Below are positions 7,924 to 14,610 of a stretch of 16,635 nt of DNA, piece by piece (positions within the stretch are counted from its first letter, which is position 1; each line of letters starts with the position of its first letter). The stretch spans positions 1 through 16,635 of the forward strand of contig JBELML010000143.1 of NCBI GenBank assembly GCA_042095835.1, read 5' to 3'. This stretch comes from DATFKA01 sp042095835. Lineage in GTDB: Bacteria; Bacteroidota; Bacteroidia; Chitinophagales; Saprospiraceae. The notes under the pieces were generated by a model. That model searched no databases. It saw only the letters and a list, made by a program, of their open reading frames with translations, and had not been told where the DNA came from. Both the position numbers and the translations under genes were made by a program.

Positions 7924-7931
7924 CAAATATA
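7924..7931 (-). promoter_or_regulatory. -7 box for the CotH gene
   Basis: TATATTTG on the minus strand matches TAnnTTTG. The start would fall near 7920, giving a leader of about 100 nt to ATG 7817. If the TTG at 7916 were used the message would be nearly leaderless, but that start does not give a sensible signal peptide. Confidence 0.55.
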
Positions 7932-7980
7932 CGCTTTGTTCTTGGAATCCTTTGGCTTTTCTAATTCAAAACAAAAACCC

Positions 7981-7988
7981 TAACTTGC
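7981..7988 (+). promoter_or_regulatory. Weak candidate -7 box for the acyltransferase gene
   Basis: TAACTTGC resembles TAnnTTTG with two mismatches at the 3' end. It lies 21 bp before the ATG at 8010 in the region divergent from the CotH gene. No convincing -33 element is present. Confidence 0.25.
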
Positions 7989-8009
7989 GCGCTCCTATAA
8001 TCAAACCAA

Positions 8010-8570
8010 ATGATCAGAAGAATTTGTAGACTACTACTTAAACTGTGGGGCTGGAAGATCGAGGGCGAATTTCCCAAAGAAACGCCTAAATATATTGCCG
8101 TGGGGGCACCACATACCTCCAATTGGGATTTTGTTATCTCTCTACTGGTGCGTAAAGTACAGGGCGCTGATATTAAGTTCATCGCCAAAAAATCACTCTT
8201 TAAATTTCCTTATGGCTTTATCTTTAAGCAATTGGGAGGTTATCCGGTTGATCGAAAAGAGCGTAAAAATATCGTAGAAGCGGTCATCGATATTTATAAC
8301 AATAAAGAAAAGTTTGCCATCGCTATTACTCCAGAAGGGACTCGTAAGCGGGTAGAGCAACTCAAAACAGGTTTTTACCATATCGCACAAGGCGCCAATA
8401 TCCCAATTGTACTGACGGTATTCGATGCTGGAAATAAAACCTTCCGAATCATTCCTCCTTTTTCTTTGACGGATAATTTTGAGGAAGACATGGAGACGAT
8501 TCTCAATTATTTTCGAGGGGTCAAAGGTTTTAAGCCTAGCCAAGGGATTTTCTTCAATTTATTGTGGTAA
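8010..8570 (+). CDS. Small PlsC-type 1-acylglycerol-3-phosphate acyltransferase family protein
   Basis: A 186-residue protein of the lysophospholipid acyltransferase family, which moves an acyl chain to lysophosphatidate or a related acceptor at the inner face of the membrane. The catalytic HX4D motif is HTSNWD (35-40). An FIAKKSLF segment (58-64) with PVDRKE (79-84) forms the acceptor-binding region. ITPEGTR (106-112) is the third conserved block. The N-terminus has a short amphipathic/basic stretch rather than a clear transmembrane helix. It is shorter than E. coli PlsC (245 aa), so it may act on another acceptor, but short versions with HTSNWD are familiar in Bacteroidota. ATG start at 8010. 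It is divergent from the CotH gene, and its stop is 9 bp from the stop of the small hypothetical gene on the other strand. Confidence 0.85.
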   Translation: MIRRICRLLLKLWGWKIEGEFPKETPKYIAVGAPHTSNWDFVISLLVRKVQGADIKFIAKKSLFKFPYGFIFKQLGGYPVDRKERKNIVEAVIDIYNNKEKFAIAITPEGTRKRVEQLKTGFYHIAQGANIPIVLTVFDAGNKTFRIIPPFSLTDNFEEDMETILNYFRGVKGFKPSQGIFFNLLW

Positions 8571-8579
8571 ACCGTTTGC

Positions 8580-8765
8580 CTATTCATTCAAGTATAGGTT
8601 GTAGCGCTCCATCATCTCTGCCCAAAGCGGATCGTTGAGTAAGTCGACCAAAACAGGATTGATTTGGTCATACTCTTGTACAAGGTATTTTTGTCCTTGT
8701 AATAGGAGTACAGGAAAGCAAAACACCATAAACAAAAGGATTAATCGTATAATTGAAACTGGCAT
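8580..8765 (-). CDS. Small membrane-anchored hypothetical protein, 61 aa
   Basis: Not recognised. The 61-residue product has one hydrophobic segment (about 5-22, rich in Leu, Ile, Val and Phe), then a polar acidic tail (about 25-61) ending in RYNLYLNE, so it is likely an inner-membrane-anchored or secreted small protein. Support for a real gene: ATG start, AGGAG about 9 bases upstream, a near-consensus -7 box (TATATTTA, 8787-8780), and placement in a space no other gene claims. It ends 9 bp from the acyltransferase stop in convergent orientation and starts 82 bp downstream of the PhyH-family stop, so it could also be transcribed from that operon. Confidence 0.5.
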   Translation of the reverse strand: MPVSIIRLILLFMVFCFPVLLLQGQKYLVQEYDQINPVLVDLLNDPLWAEMMERYNLYLNE

Positions 8766-8779
8766 TAAGCGGGCTCCTA

Positions 8780-8787
8780 TAAATATA
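8780..8787 (-). promoter_or_regulatory. Candidate -7 box for the 61-aa protein
   Basis: TATATTTA on the minus strand differs from TAnnTTTG only at the last base. The start would lie about 10 nt before the ATG at 8765, with AGGAG between. Confidence 0.35.
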
Positions 8788-8823
8788 CGATTCTATTCTA
8801 TCTTATCACCATTAGCTCGCTAC

Positions 8824-8856
8824 GGGAGGCAAGCCACCACCACACCATCACACCAA
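8824..8856 (-). repeat. Short G-rich 8-bp repeat at the PhyH-family stop codon
   Basis: On the minus strand three consecutive 8-base units, GGTGTGAT, GGTGTGGT and GGTGGCTT, run through the TGA stop (8850-8848). The first unit contains the last Val codon and the stop. It resembles the minus strand of the 5319-5496 tract and the end of the DtxR gene. Confidence 0.5.
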
Positions 8857-9822
8857 GGCCGGTCTTTGGGTCATTTCATGATAGCAGATGACATCTTCGC
8901 AGTAGTAATGGGCGACCATGGAGCGGCGAGTACTTTCAGGCTTTGTAATAGGGCTGCCTCCGTGGATGAGGTTGGCATGCCAGAGTAGAAGGTCTCCTTT
9001 TTCGGCAAGGAAAACGGCTTTAGGAAAGTTGTTGTCGGCAACTACTTTTTGCATTTTTTCTTCGTACTTCCGATTACTCTCTTTACCAATACGCCAGTAG
9101 GAATTGCCCGAATCATAATCTTCAGCAGATACAAAGGGTAGGCGATGACTGCCGGGATAATAAAATAATTCGCCGGTACCTTCTTGTATATCTTCTAAAG
9201 CGATCCAGGAAGCGATCAGGTAACCAAAAGGATGGGTGCACATATGGATGGAGTCAGAATGGGCACTCTGCTCACTACCTTTAATAAAATTGAGGGTTTG
9301 AAAGGGAATGACCTTTTTTCCCAGGATAAAATTCAACAGGCGCAGCAGTTCCTGGTTTCTGAAAAAGGCTTCGTCGGCAACTTTTGAATACCTAAAGGCA
9401 TCTAAAATCTTGCGACCACTGTAGTTGAACTTTAGCTCTTGCTCCTTGAGCATATTATCCATCTCTGCATTGAGCTGATCGATTGCTTCCTCCTTGAAAA
9501 AGCCCTTTAAAACCAAGTAGCCGTGTTGGATGAAGTGTTTTACGGCGGCTTGCTGCTCGTCGGATAGATTTGAATAATCAGGATGCTGCACAACTTGTTC
9601 TAAAGCATTTTCCTGGTCTAGCCAGGGCTTGTCTAATGGATGGTCAGGCATATCCTTATGTCCAATTGGAGATAGGATGCTTTTCTTTATACCATACTTT
9701 CTATAGAGCGCTTTGTTGCGTTGAAGTTTATCTCGATTAAGGACGTTGTAGAGTACATAGCTAGCCTTAAACTCTCGCAGTACGCCAGTATATCGGGCTA
9801 ATCGATCTCGAAGTGTTTTCAT
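8848..9822 (-). CDS. Phytanoyl-CoA dioxygenase (PhyH) family protein
   Basis: A 324-residue Fe(II)/2-oxoglutarate-dependent oxygenase family member; the family hydroxylates small molecules or lipids and the substrate here is unknown. The cupin core (about 90-310) carries the HxD iron ligands H188/D190 in AHSDSIH, the distal iron ligand H287 in LIHGGSP, and an Arg (R299 or R300 in ESTRRSMVAHY) that fits the 2-oxoglutarate salt bridge. GTGELFYYPGSHRLP (215-229) is the typical family strand. The first 85 residues form a helical extension without a signal peptide, so the protein is cytosolic. The ATG at 9822 lies 27 bp after the stop of the second DUF4249 gene, suggesting co-transcription, although a near-consensus -7 box (TATCTTCG) also lies just before it. 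The stop codon is inside a G-rich repeat. Confidence 0.88.
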   Translation of the reverse strand: MKTLRDRLARYTGVLREFKASYVLYNVLNRDKLQRNKALYRKYGIKKSILSPIGHKDMPDHPLDKPWLDQENALEQVVQHPDYSNLSDEQQAAVKHFIQHGYLVLKGFFKEEAIDQLNAEMDNMLKEQELKFNYSGRKILDAFRYSKVADEAFFRNQELLRLLNFILGKKVIPFQTLNFIKGSEQSAHSDSIHMCTHPFGYLIASWIALEDIQEGTGELFYYPGSHRLPFVSAEDYDSGNSYWRIGKESNRKYEEKMQKVVADNNFPKAVFLAEKGDLLLWHANLIHGGSPITKPESTRRSMVAHYYCEDVICYHEMTQRPALV

Positions 9823-9826
9823 AAAG

Positions 9827-9834
9827 CGAAGATA
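9827..9834 (-). promoter_or_regulatory. Candidate -7 box for the PhyH-family gene
   Basis: TATCTTCG on the minus strand matches TAnnTTTG except for one base. The start would be about 2 nt before the ATG, so a transcript from here would be leaderless. It may be an internal promoter of the DUF4249 operon. Confidence 0.35.
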
Positions 9835-9849
9835 ATTTATCCTAAGGAT

Positions 9850-11004
9850 TTATTCTATCCACCAGCTCGGTGGTTCTATTGTTGAACCCAATTCGATTAG
9901 GCAATCTAGGCAACCATCTGGTACACCTGTGGTAAAGGGGCGTAAGCAAAAGGTATCAAAATTCATCAAAAAATCAGGACTCACATATTGCCTAATAGTA
10001 TCTACTTGAGTGACGTAGAAATAACCAAATACCCGTTCTTTATCATCACGCTCGTTCGAAATATTGGAAAATAATCCACCTGCGGGAGCTTCAAACATAT
10101 CTCCTTGGCGTGTTATAGATGCTTCGATTTGGGAAAAATAGGTGAATGCACCTTCACTAAGCGACTCCTGGTAAATGGTGGAGTAGTAGCCTTCTACAAA
10201 AGGAAAATCTGCTAAATCTCTTACAAGAGGTATCTTTTCTAGATAATCAAGGTCTAGTATGGTTGCATCGTATAAAACGGGTTCATAAATACCCATTGGA
10301 TTGGTGATATAACAGGTCTTTCTTTGTTGGCCAGGGACAGGAAATTCGGTAAACTTGAATGTCCTTTCAATTACCCATCTCAGTCGGCTAGGATCGTTGG
10401 TCTCAGGGATGTTCAGTGGCGTACTTGCTGAAAAAGCAACCACATCAACCAAACTATCATCGGTCTCATCTACGGGATTAGCAGGACGTACTGTTATCTT
10501 CTCAAAGCTGACCGAATCAATCCTGGGTACTGGAATTAGTGGCTCCAAAGTGGATGTATAGACTTCTCCGTCGCCTAATTTCACCTCAATCGCATAGGTA
10601 TTGTCGAAATTGATCAAGAAGTTTGGATCGTCCGGGTTTAGGATATCCGAGTACAATCCAATGCCCGTTTGTGTGATTTCGATGCTTTGTCCCTGGCTAT
10701 TTTTGAGTACCACCTGCTCTGCATTGATACCCCTGACATTATCAATGTTGAAAGTAAAGAGGCGTCTTATTTCTAATTGAAAAACACTCGGGGTACCGTA
10801 GATTAATTTGGCTTGGATCGTTAAAGCATTGCTTTGACCACTGGGGATATCGATGTCGATTTGATCTAGGCAGGAGTAATTGATGATTAGGTAACTGAGG
10901 GATAAGAGTACTAATTTTAGGGTGTTTGGCCATTTAAAAGAAATCCTTAATTGACCAAACACCCTAAAGGGAAGTGGTTTTTTTGGGGGAAATAGGTGAT
11001 TCAT
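9850..11004 (-). CDS. DUF4249 family lipoprotein, copy 2
   Basis: A 384-residue predicted lipoprotein of DUF4249, a Bacteroidota family usually encoded beside TonB-dependent receptors. The signal peptide ends at Cys44 in INYSC, followed by LDQIDIDIP. It is a close paralogue of the upstream gene: both share KTCYITN, a long identical stretch around YQESLSEGAFTYFSQIE, GDMFEAPAG, SPDFLMN and a C-terminal cluster of three Cys (CLRP...CLDC). Its ATG lies 16 bp after the stop of the paralogue, so the two form an operon from a tandem duplication. Oddity: residues 13-30 of the signal peptide are encoded by a 53-bp palindrome. Removing these 18 codons gives a signal peptide of 26 residues before the Cys, close to the paralogue's 27. 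Function in the cell is unknown; outer-membrane nutrient binding is inferred from usual family context. Confidence 0.87.
   Translation of the reverse strand: MNHLFPPKKPLPFRVFGQLRISFKWPNTLKLVLLSLSYLIINYSCLDQIDIDIPSGQSNALTIQAKLIYGTPSVFQLEIRRLFTFNIDNVRGINAEQVVLKNSQGQSIEITQTGIGLYSDILNPDDPNFLINFDNTYAIEVKLGDGEVYTSTLEPLIPVPRIDSVSFEKITVRPANPVDETDDSLVDVVAFSASTPLNIPETNDPSRLRWVIERTFKFTEFPVPGQQRKTCYITNPMGIYEPVLYDATILDLDYLEKIPLVRDLADFPFVEGYYSTIYQESLSEGAFTYFSQIEASITRQGDMFEAPAGGLFSNISNERDDKERVFGYFYVTQVDTIRQYVSPDFLMNFDTFCLRPFTTGVPDGCLDCLIELGSTIEPPSWWIE
10916..10968. repeat. 53-bp near-perfect palindrome inside the signal-peptide codons of DUF4249 copy 2
   Basis: TTTAGGGTGTTTGG (10916-10929) is the exact reverse complement of 10955-10968. 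Pairing continues inward to 10937/10947, giving 20 of 22 matched positions per arm and a 9-base loop. It lies wholly within coding sequence, in frame, as 18 codons. The paralogue 16 bp upstream lacks these codons, which suggests an in-frame insertion. As RNA it would form a strong hairpin near the start codon. Confidence 0.85.
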
Positions 11005-11020
11005 AGTATTTCTTCAGTTT

Positions 11021-12124
11021 TTACTCCACCCACCAACTTGGGGCCAAGGCTTGCGACCCTAATTCCGTCGTGCAATCTACACAGACGTCAGGTACATCCA
11101 TGTCAAAAACTCGTAGGCAGAGGGTGTCGTAGTTCATTAAGAAGTCTGGACTCACAAATTGACGAATTGTATCCCGTTGAGTAGCATAAAAGTAGCCATA
11201 GACAGGTGTGCTTTCATCGTTGATATTGTATAGATTCGTGAAGATTCGCCCAGCTGGCGCTTCAAACATATCTCCCTCACGAGTAATAGAAGACTCAATT
11301 TGTGAGAAATAGGTAAAGGCACCTTCACTCAAGGATTCCTGGTATACCGTCGAGTAATAACCTTCAATAAAAGGGAAAGTAGCGACATCATTGACCAAGG
11401 CCAAATCGCTCAGGTAGTCCAAGTCTTGTCCAGTTGCATCAAAGTTGACAGGTTGGAAAATACCTTGTGCATTGGTGATGTAACAAGTCTTGCGTTCTTG
11501 GCCAAAAGTTGGACGTTCGGTTATTTTATAAGTACGCTCCATATCCCATCGTAGCCTACTGGCCTCACTAGTGCCAGGCACTCTAATTGGGGTATTGATG
11601 GAGAAAGCCACAAAGTCTACTGGATTGGGGTCTCCTTCATCGTCTGGATTAGGCGTCAAGATGGTGGTTTTAGCAAAACTGATGGAATCCATTTCGGGCA
11701 CCCTGATCATGGGTTCAGGTCTGCTAGCATAAGTCTCTCCATCGAATAGTCGAACTTCGATAGAATAGGTTTGCTCAAAATCAATTTCAAAGTTGGGATC
11801 ATTGGGGTCCAGGCTAGCAACGTATAAACCATCTGCAAGACGATCAATCTCAAGGCTTTGTCCTGCACTATTCATTAGCCGCACACTAGAGGCATTTACA
11901 CCAGTACTGTTATCGCCATTAAACGCAAATACACGTTGAATTTCTAGCCGGAAAGTACTTGGATTTCCATAGGTCAGTTTGCCTTGCAAGACGACTGCCT
12001 CGCTCGCTCCACGGGGTACTTCAAGATCGATTTGATCTAGGCAAGAAGTACCTACACCAATGGTAAAAAGCATTAAGAAGAGTGGCGTCAATGAAATTGA
12101 CTTGGGTGATGTGTTGTTTTTCAT
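11021..12124 (-). CDS. DUF4249 family lipoprotein, copy 1
   Basis: A 367-residue predicted lipoprotein, first gene of the DUF4249-DUF4249-PhyH run. The start chosen is ATG 12124, giving a standard lipoprotein signal peptide (short basic start, hydrophobic FLMLFTIGVG, lipidation Cys28 in GTSC). An in-frame upstream extension to 12244 is rejected because it would begin upstream of the -7 box at 12238-12231. After the Cys comes LDQIDLEVPRG, then a beta-rich domain: LEIQRVFAFNGDNSTGV and repeated DNPNF/DPNDPNF-like turns, the KTCYITN block, and a C-terminal Cys cluster (CLRV...CVDC). No TonB-dependent receptor, the usual partner, is next to it; LigA lies divergently upstream. Confidence 0.87.
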   Translation of the reverse strand: MKNNTSPKSISLTPLFLMLFTIGVGTSCLDQIDLEVPRGASEAVVLQGKLTYGNPSTFRLEIQRVFAFNGDNSTGVNASSVRLMNSAGQSLEIDRLADGLYVASLDPNDPNFEIDFEQTYSIEVRLFDGETYASRPEPMIRVPEMDSISFAKTTILTPNPDDEGDPNPVDFVAFSINTPIRVPGTSEASRLRWDMERTYKITERPTFGQERKTCYITNAQGIFQPVNFDATGQDLDYLSDLALVNDVATFPFIEGYYSTVYQESLSEGAFTYFSQIESSITREGDMFEAPAGRIFTNLYNINDESTPVYGYFYATQRDTIRQFVSPDFLMNYDTLCLRVFDMDVPDVCVDCTTELGSQALAPSWWVE

Positions 12125-12230
12125 ACTAAAATGTAGACTACGTTTTGTGTTTGTCTGTATAAAAGCGTCTTTAGCAAAGTTTTTATTTATCTCCGCATTT
12201 GTGGAAAGATGCTTTTCGTTCAGATTATCA

Positions 12231-12238
12231 CAAAAGTA
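12231..12238 (-). promoter_or_regulatory. -7 box for the DUF4249 operon
   Basis: TACTTTTG on the minus strand matches TAnnTTTG. The start would be near 12227, giving a leader of about 100 nt. It is the same octamer as before the ABC-F gene. No clear -33 motif is present. Confidence 0.5.
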
Positions 12239-12340
12239 AAGCATTTATTGACTTGACCATAAAAAAGCGATGGATTACACCGTTTTAGCTAATAATAGCA
12301 AGTGGAAATAGTTTTGAACTTTTGTTACACGGCATTTTAA

Positions 12341-12356
12341 GCTTAGGGTGTTTCTA
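12341..12356 (+). repeat. Direct repeat GCTTAGGGTGTTTCTA upstream of ligA
   Basis: This 16-mer recurs with one mismatch at 14559-14574, downstream of ligA, so the pair flanks the gene. Its core TTAGGGTGTTT (12343-12353) also forms the arms of the palindrome at 10916-10968. TTAG at 12343-12346 sits 20 bp before the ligA -7 box, where a -33 element belongs. Confidence 0.5.
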
Positions 12357-12366
12357 AATTATCTCT

Positions 12367-12374
12367 TACATTTG
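12367..12374 (+). promoter_or_regulatory. -7 box for ligA
   Basis: TACATTTG matches TAnnTTTG, with TTAG 20 bp upstream as a possible weak -33. The start would be near 12378, about 8 nt before the ATG at 12386, a very short leader without a Shine-Dalgarno site. Confidence 0.55.
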
Positions 12375-12385
12375 AAGCATCACCA

Positions 12386-14536
12386 ATGAATCACCAGATG
12401 TATACCGCAGCACAGCACAAGGAATTTTATGAGGCATCAAAGCAATACTTAATTGCTTCATCGGATAAAAATCAACTCCAAGAAGAGGCACAGATCGTTG
12501 AACTCCGAAAGCTACTCGTCTACCATGAGTGGCGTTATTACATCCTCAATGATCCTGTGGTGAGTGATTTTGAGTACGATACCTTGTACAAAAAATTGGA
12601 AGGACTAGAGCAGGTAAATCCAGCTTTGATCACACCAGATAGCCCTACTCAGCGCGTATCTTCCGACCTCACTTCAGACTTTGAGTCCGTAGCGCATTTG
12701 GTACCCATGCTTTCTCTTGATAACTCTTATAATGCCCAAGATTTGCAGGATTGGGACGCCAAGTTGAAGCGGCTACTCAGTATTGACCCTGAGGTAGATA
12801 TTGCTTACACGGTGGAGCCAAAATTTGATGGCGGTAGTATCGCTTTAATCTATGAAAATGATTTGTTGGCCAGAGCTGCCACCCGAGGAAATGGCACACT
12901 AGGAGAGATGATCACCAAGAACGCCAGGGCGATCAAGTCTATACCTTTGAAGGCGGAATTTAGTAAGCGCAATATTAGTAAGGTAGAAGTTCGTGGGGAG
13001 GTCTTAATTCGTAAAGACCGCTTTGATAAGATGAATGATCAGCGAGCCGCACAAGGCCAAACCCTATTTGCGAATGCAAGGAATACTGCTTCTGGAGGCT
13101 TACGCATGAAAAATCCGCAAGAGGTAGCAAAGCGGAACCTGGAGGCATTTGTTTATACCCTGGGCTATGTAGAAGATACGAACGGAAATCGTGCAGAAGA
13201 GCAGTTTACAACGCATTATGAAAGCCTTGAATTTTTGGATCAATTAGGATTTAAGGTGCCGACGATAGAGAAAAAACGCTGCAAAAATATCCAGGAAGCT
13301 ATCGATTTTTGCCTGGAATGGGAAGATAGGAGAGAGGGCTACGAGTACGAAATCGATGGGATGGTGGTCAAGGTAGATCAACGGGAATTGCAAGAAAGAG
13401 CGGGTTCGACAGCACATCATCCTCGATGGGCAATCGCCTTTAAATTCAAAGCCAAACAAGCTACTACTAAGCTCTTGAATGTGGAGTACCAAGTCGGTAA
13501 AATCGGCTCTATCACACCAGTCGCCAAATTAGAGCCGGTGCCACTGGCAGGGGTGACCATTGCTTCGGTGTCCTTGCACAATGAAGACTTTATCGTCACT
13601 AAAGATTTGCGCCTGGGAGATACTGTTTTGGTAGAGCGTGCAGGAGATGTCATTCCTTATATTGTTAAACCTTTGGACGAATTACGAGATGGGAGCGAGG
13701 TGCCCATTGAGTTTCCCAAGTACTGTCCAATCAATCATACCGAAGAGGCCGTAGAACTCATTAGAGAAGAAGGAGAAGCTGCATGGAGGTGCCCGGATTG
13801 TAAATGTGGAGTACAGCATTTGCAGAAAATTATCTTCCATGTGTCTAAACCCGCTATGGATATTGATGGTCTAGGCAAATCGATTGTTGAGCGGTTTCAA
13901 GAACTAGGCTGGTTGCGTACGATTGTAGATGTGTATCGGTTAGACTATGATCAAATGGCTACTTTGGAAGGTTTTGGCGCTAAATCGGCCGAAAATCTCA
14001 AGCAGGCTATCGACAAAGCCAAGCAAAACCCCATCCATCGTCTTTTACATAGCCTGAGTATCCATCATCTTGGTAAAAAAGCCTCCAAACTGATAGCAGC
14101 AGAAATTGACCACGTTTTAGATTTACAAGACTGGACTTTTGAGCAGTTTACCGAAATTAAAGATATAGGACCTACCGTGGCCGAAAATGTAATCGCTTTC
14201 TTTCAAGAGGCTACCAATGTTGAATTGCTAAAAGAAATGGAAGCTTTGGGCGTCAACCTTCGACAAACTGAGGAAGATCAACCTCAAGTGGTCGCTGCAG
14301 ATGCCCCGCTAGTAGGGAAAACTATTTTATTCACAGGTACACTCCAAACCATGAGTCGCAAAGAAGCTCAAGAAAAAGCAACGGCGGCAGGAGCGAAAAA
14401 CATCAGCGCAGTATCCAAGAATTTAAATATTCTAGTAGCTGGTGAAAAAGCTGGCTCTAAGTTGAAAAAAGCAACAGCTTTAGGTACCGTTGAGATCCTT
14501 TCAGAGGAGGATTTTTTAACATTGGTAAGTCAATAG
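12386..14536 (+). CDS. ligA: NAD-dependent DNA ligase LigA
   Basis: A 716-residue replicative DNA ligase that seals nicks using NAD+. Domain Ia (about 35-100) has the NAD-binding YHEWRYY...DFEYD pattern. The adenylation domain (about 101-350) has the nucleophile K146 in EPKFDGG, RGEV (203-206) and EIDGMVVK (322-329). An OB fold (about 355-435), zinc finger, helix-hairpin-helix region (about 485-615) and BRCT domain (about 640-716) complete the standard order. Oddity: the zinc finger is C447-x3-H451 ... C469-x4-C474 with an extra Cys at 472, where most LigA proteins have four Cys with C-x2-C first, so His may replace one ligand. There is also an N-terminal extension of about 30 residues over E. 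coli LigA (671 aa). ATG 12386 is preferred because the -7 box is close; ATG 12398 is possible. Confidence 0.97.
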   Translation: MNHQMYTAAQHKEFYEASKQYLIASSDKNQLQEEAQIVELRKLLVYHEWRYYILNDPVVSDFEYDTLYKKLEGLEQVNPALITPDSPTQRVSSDLTSDFESVAHLVPMLSLDNSYNAQDLQDWDAKLKRLLSIDPEVDIAYTVEPKFDGGSIALIYENDLLARAATRGNGTLGEMITKNARAIKSIPLKAEFSKRNISKVEVRGEVLIRKDRFDKMNDQRAAQGQTLFANARNTASGGLRMKNPQEVAKRNLEAFVYTLGYVEDTNGNRAEEQFTTHYESLEFLDQLGFKVPTIEKKRCKNIQEAIDFCLEWEDRREGYEYEIDGMVVKVDQRELQERAGSTAHHPRWAIAFKFKAKQATTKLLNVEYQVGKIGSITPVAKLEPVPLAGVTIASVSLHNEDFIVTKDLRLGDTVLVERAGDVIPYIVKPLDELRDGSEVPIEFPKYCPINHTEEAVELIREEGEAAWRCPDCKCGVQHLQKIIFHVSKPAMDIDGLGKSIVERFQELGWLRTIVDVYRLDYDQMATLEGFGAKSAENLKQAIDKAKQNPIHRLLHSLSIHHLGKKASKLIAAEIDHVLDLQDWTFEQFTEIKDIGPTVAENVIAFFQEATNVELLKEMEALGVNLRQTEEDQPQVVAADAPLVGKTILFTGTLQTMSRKEAQEKATAAGAKNISAVSKNLNILVAGEKAGSKLKKATALGTVEILSEEDFLTLVSQ

Positions 14537-14558
14537 CCCAGAAATCCAACTAATTTTG

Positions 14559-14574
14559 GCTTAAGGTGTTTCTA
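14559..14574 (+). repeat. Second copy of the ligA-flanking 16-mer
   Basis: GCTTAAGGTGTTTCTA matches 12341-12356 at 15 of 16 positions. It lies between ligA and the ABC exporter gene, immediately before a 16-bp palindrome. Confidence 0.5.
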
Positions 14575-14590
14575 TTTGGTTAAAACCAAA
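14575..14590. promoter_or_regulatory. 16-bp perfect palindrome upstream of the ABC exporter gene
   Basis: TTTGGTT-AA-AACCAAA is a perfect inverted repeat. It ends one base before a candidate -7 box (TAAATTTA, 14592-14599), a position suited to an operator. As RNA it could also be a weak ligA terminator, but no T-run follows. Confidence 0.4.
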
Positions 14591-14591
14591 C

Positions 14592-14599
14592 TAAATTTA
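14592..14599 (+). promoter_or_regulatory. Candidate -7 box for the ABC exporter gene
   Basis: TAAATTTA differs from TAnnTTTG only at the last base. The start would lie near 14603. No -33 TTTG is at the proper distance; the nearby TTTG at 14575 is too close. Confidence 0.35.
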
Positions 14600-14610
14600 C
14601 CCCAGCTTCT

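Noticed and set aside
8193..8543. 116-residue minus-strand ORF opposite the acyltransferase
   Set aside because: Antisense shadow of a gene with intact catalytic motifs; no promoter or recognisable domain.
12125..12244. Upstream extension of DUF4249 copy 1
   Set aside because: It starts upstream of the -7 box and would bury the lipoprotein signal peptide; the ATG at 12124 is right.
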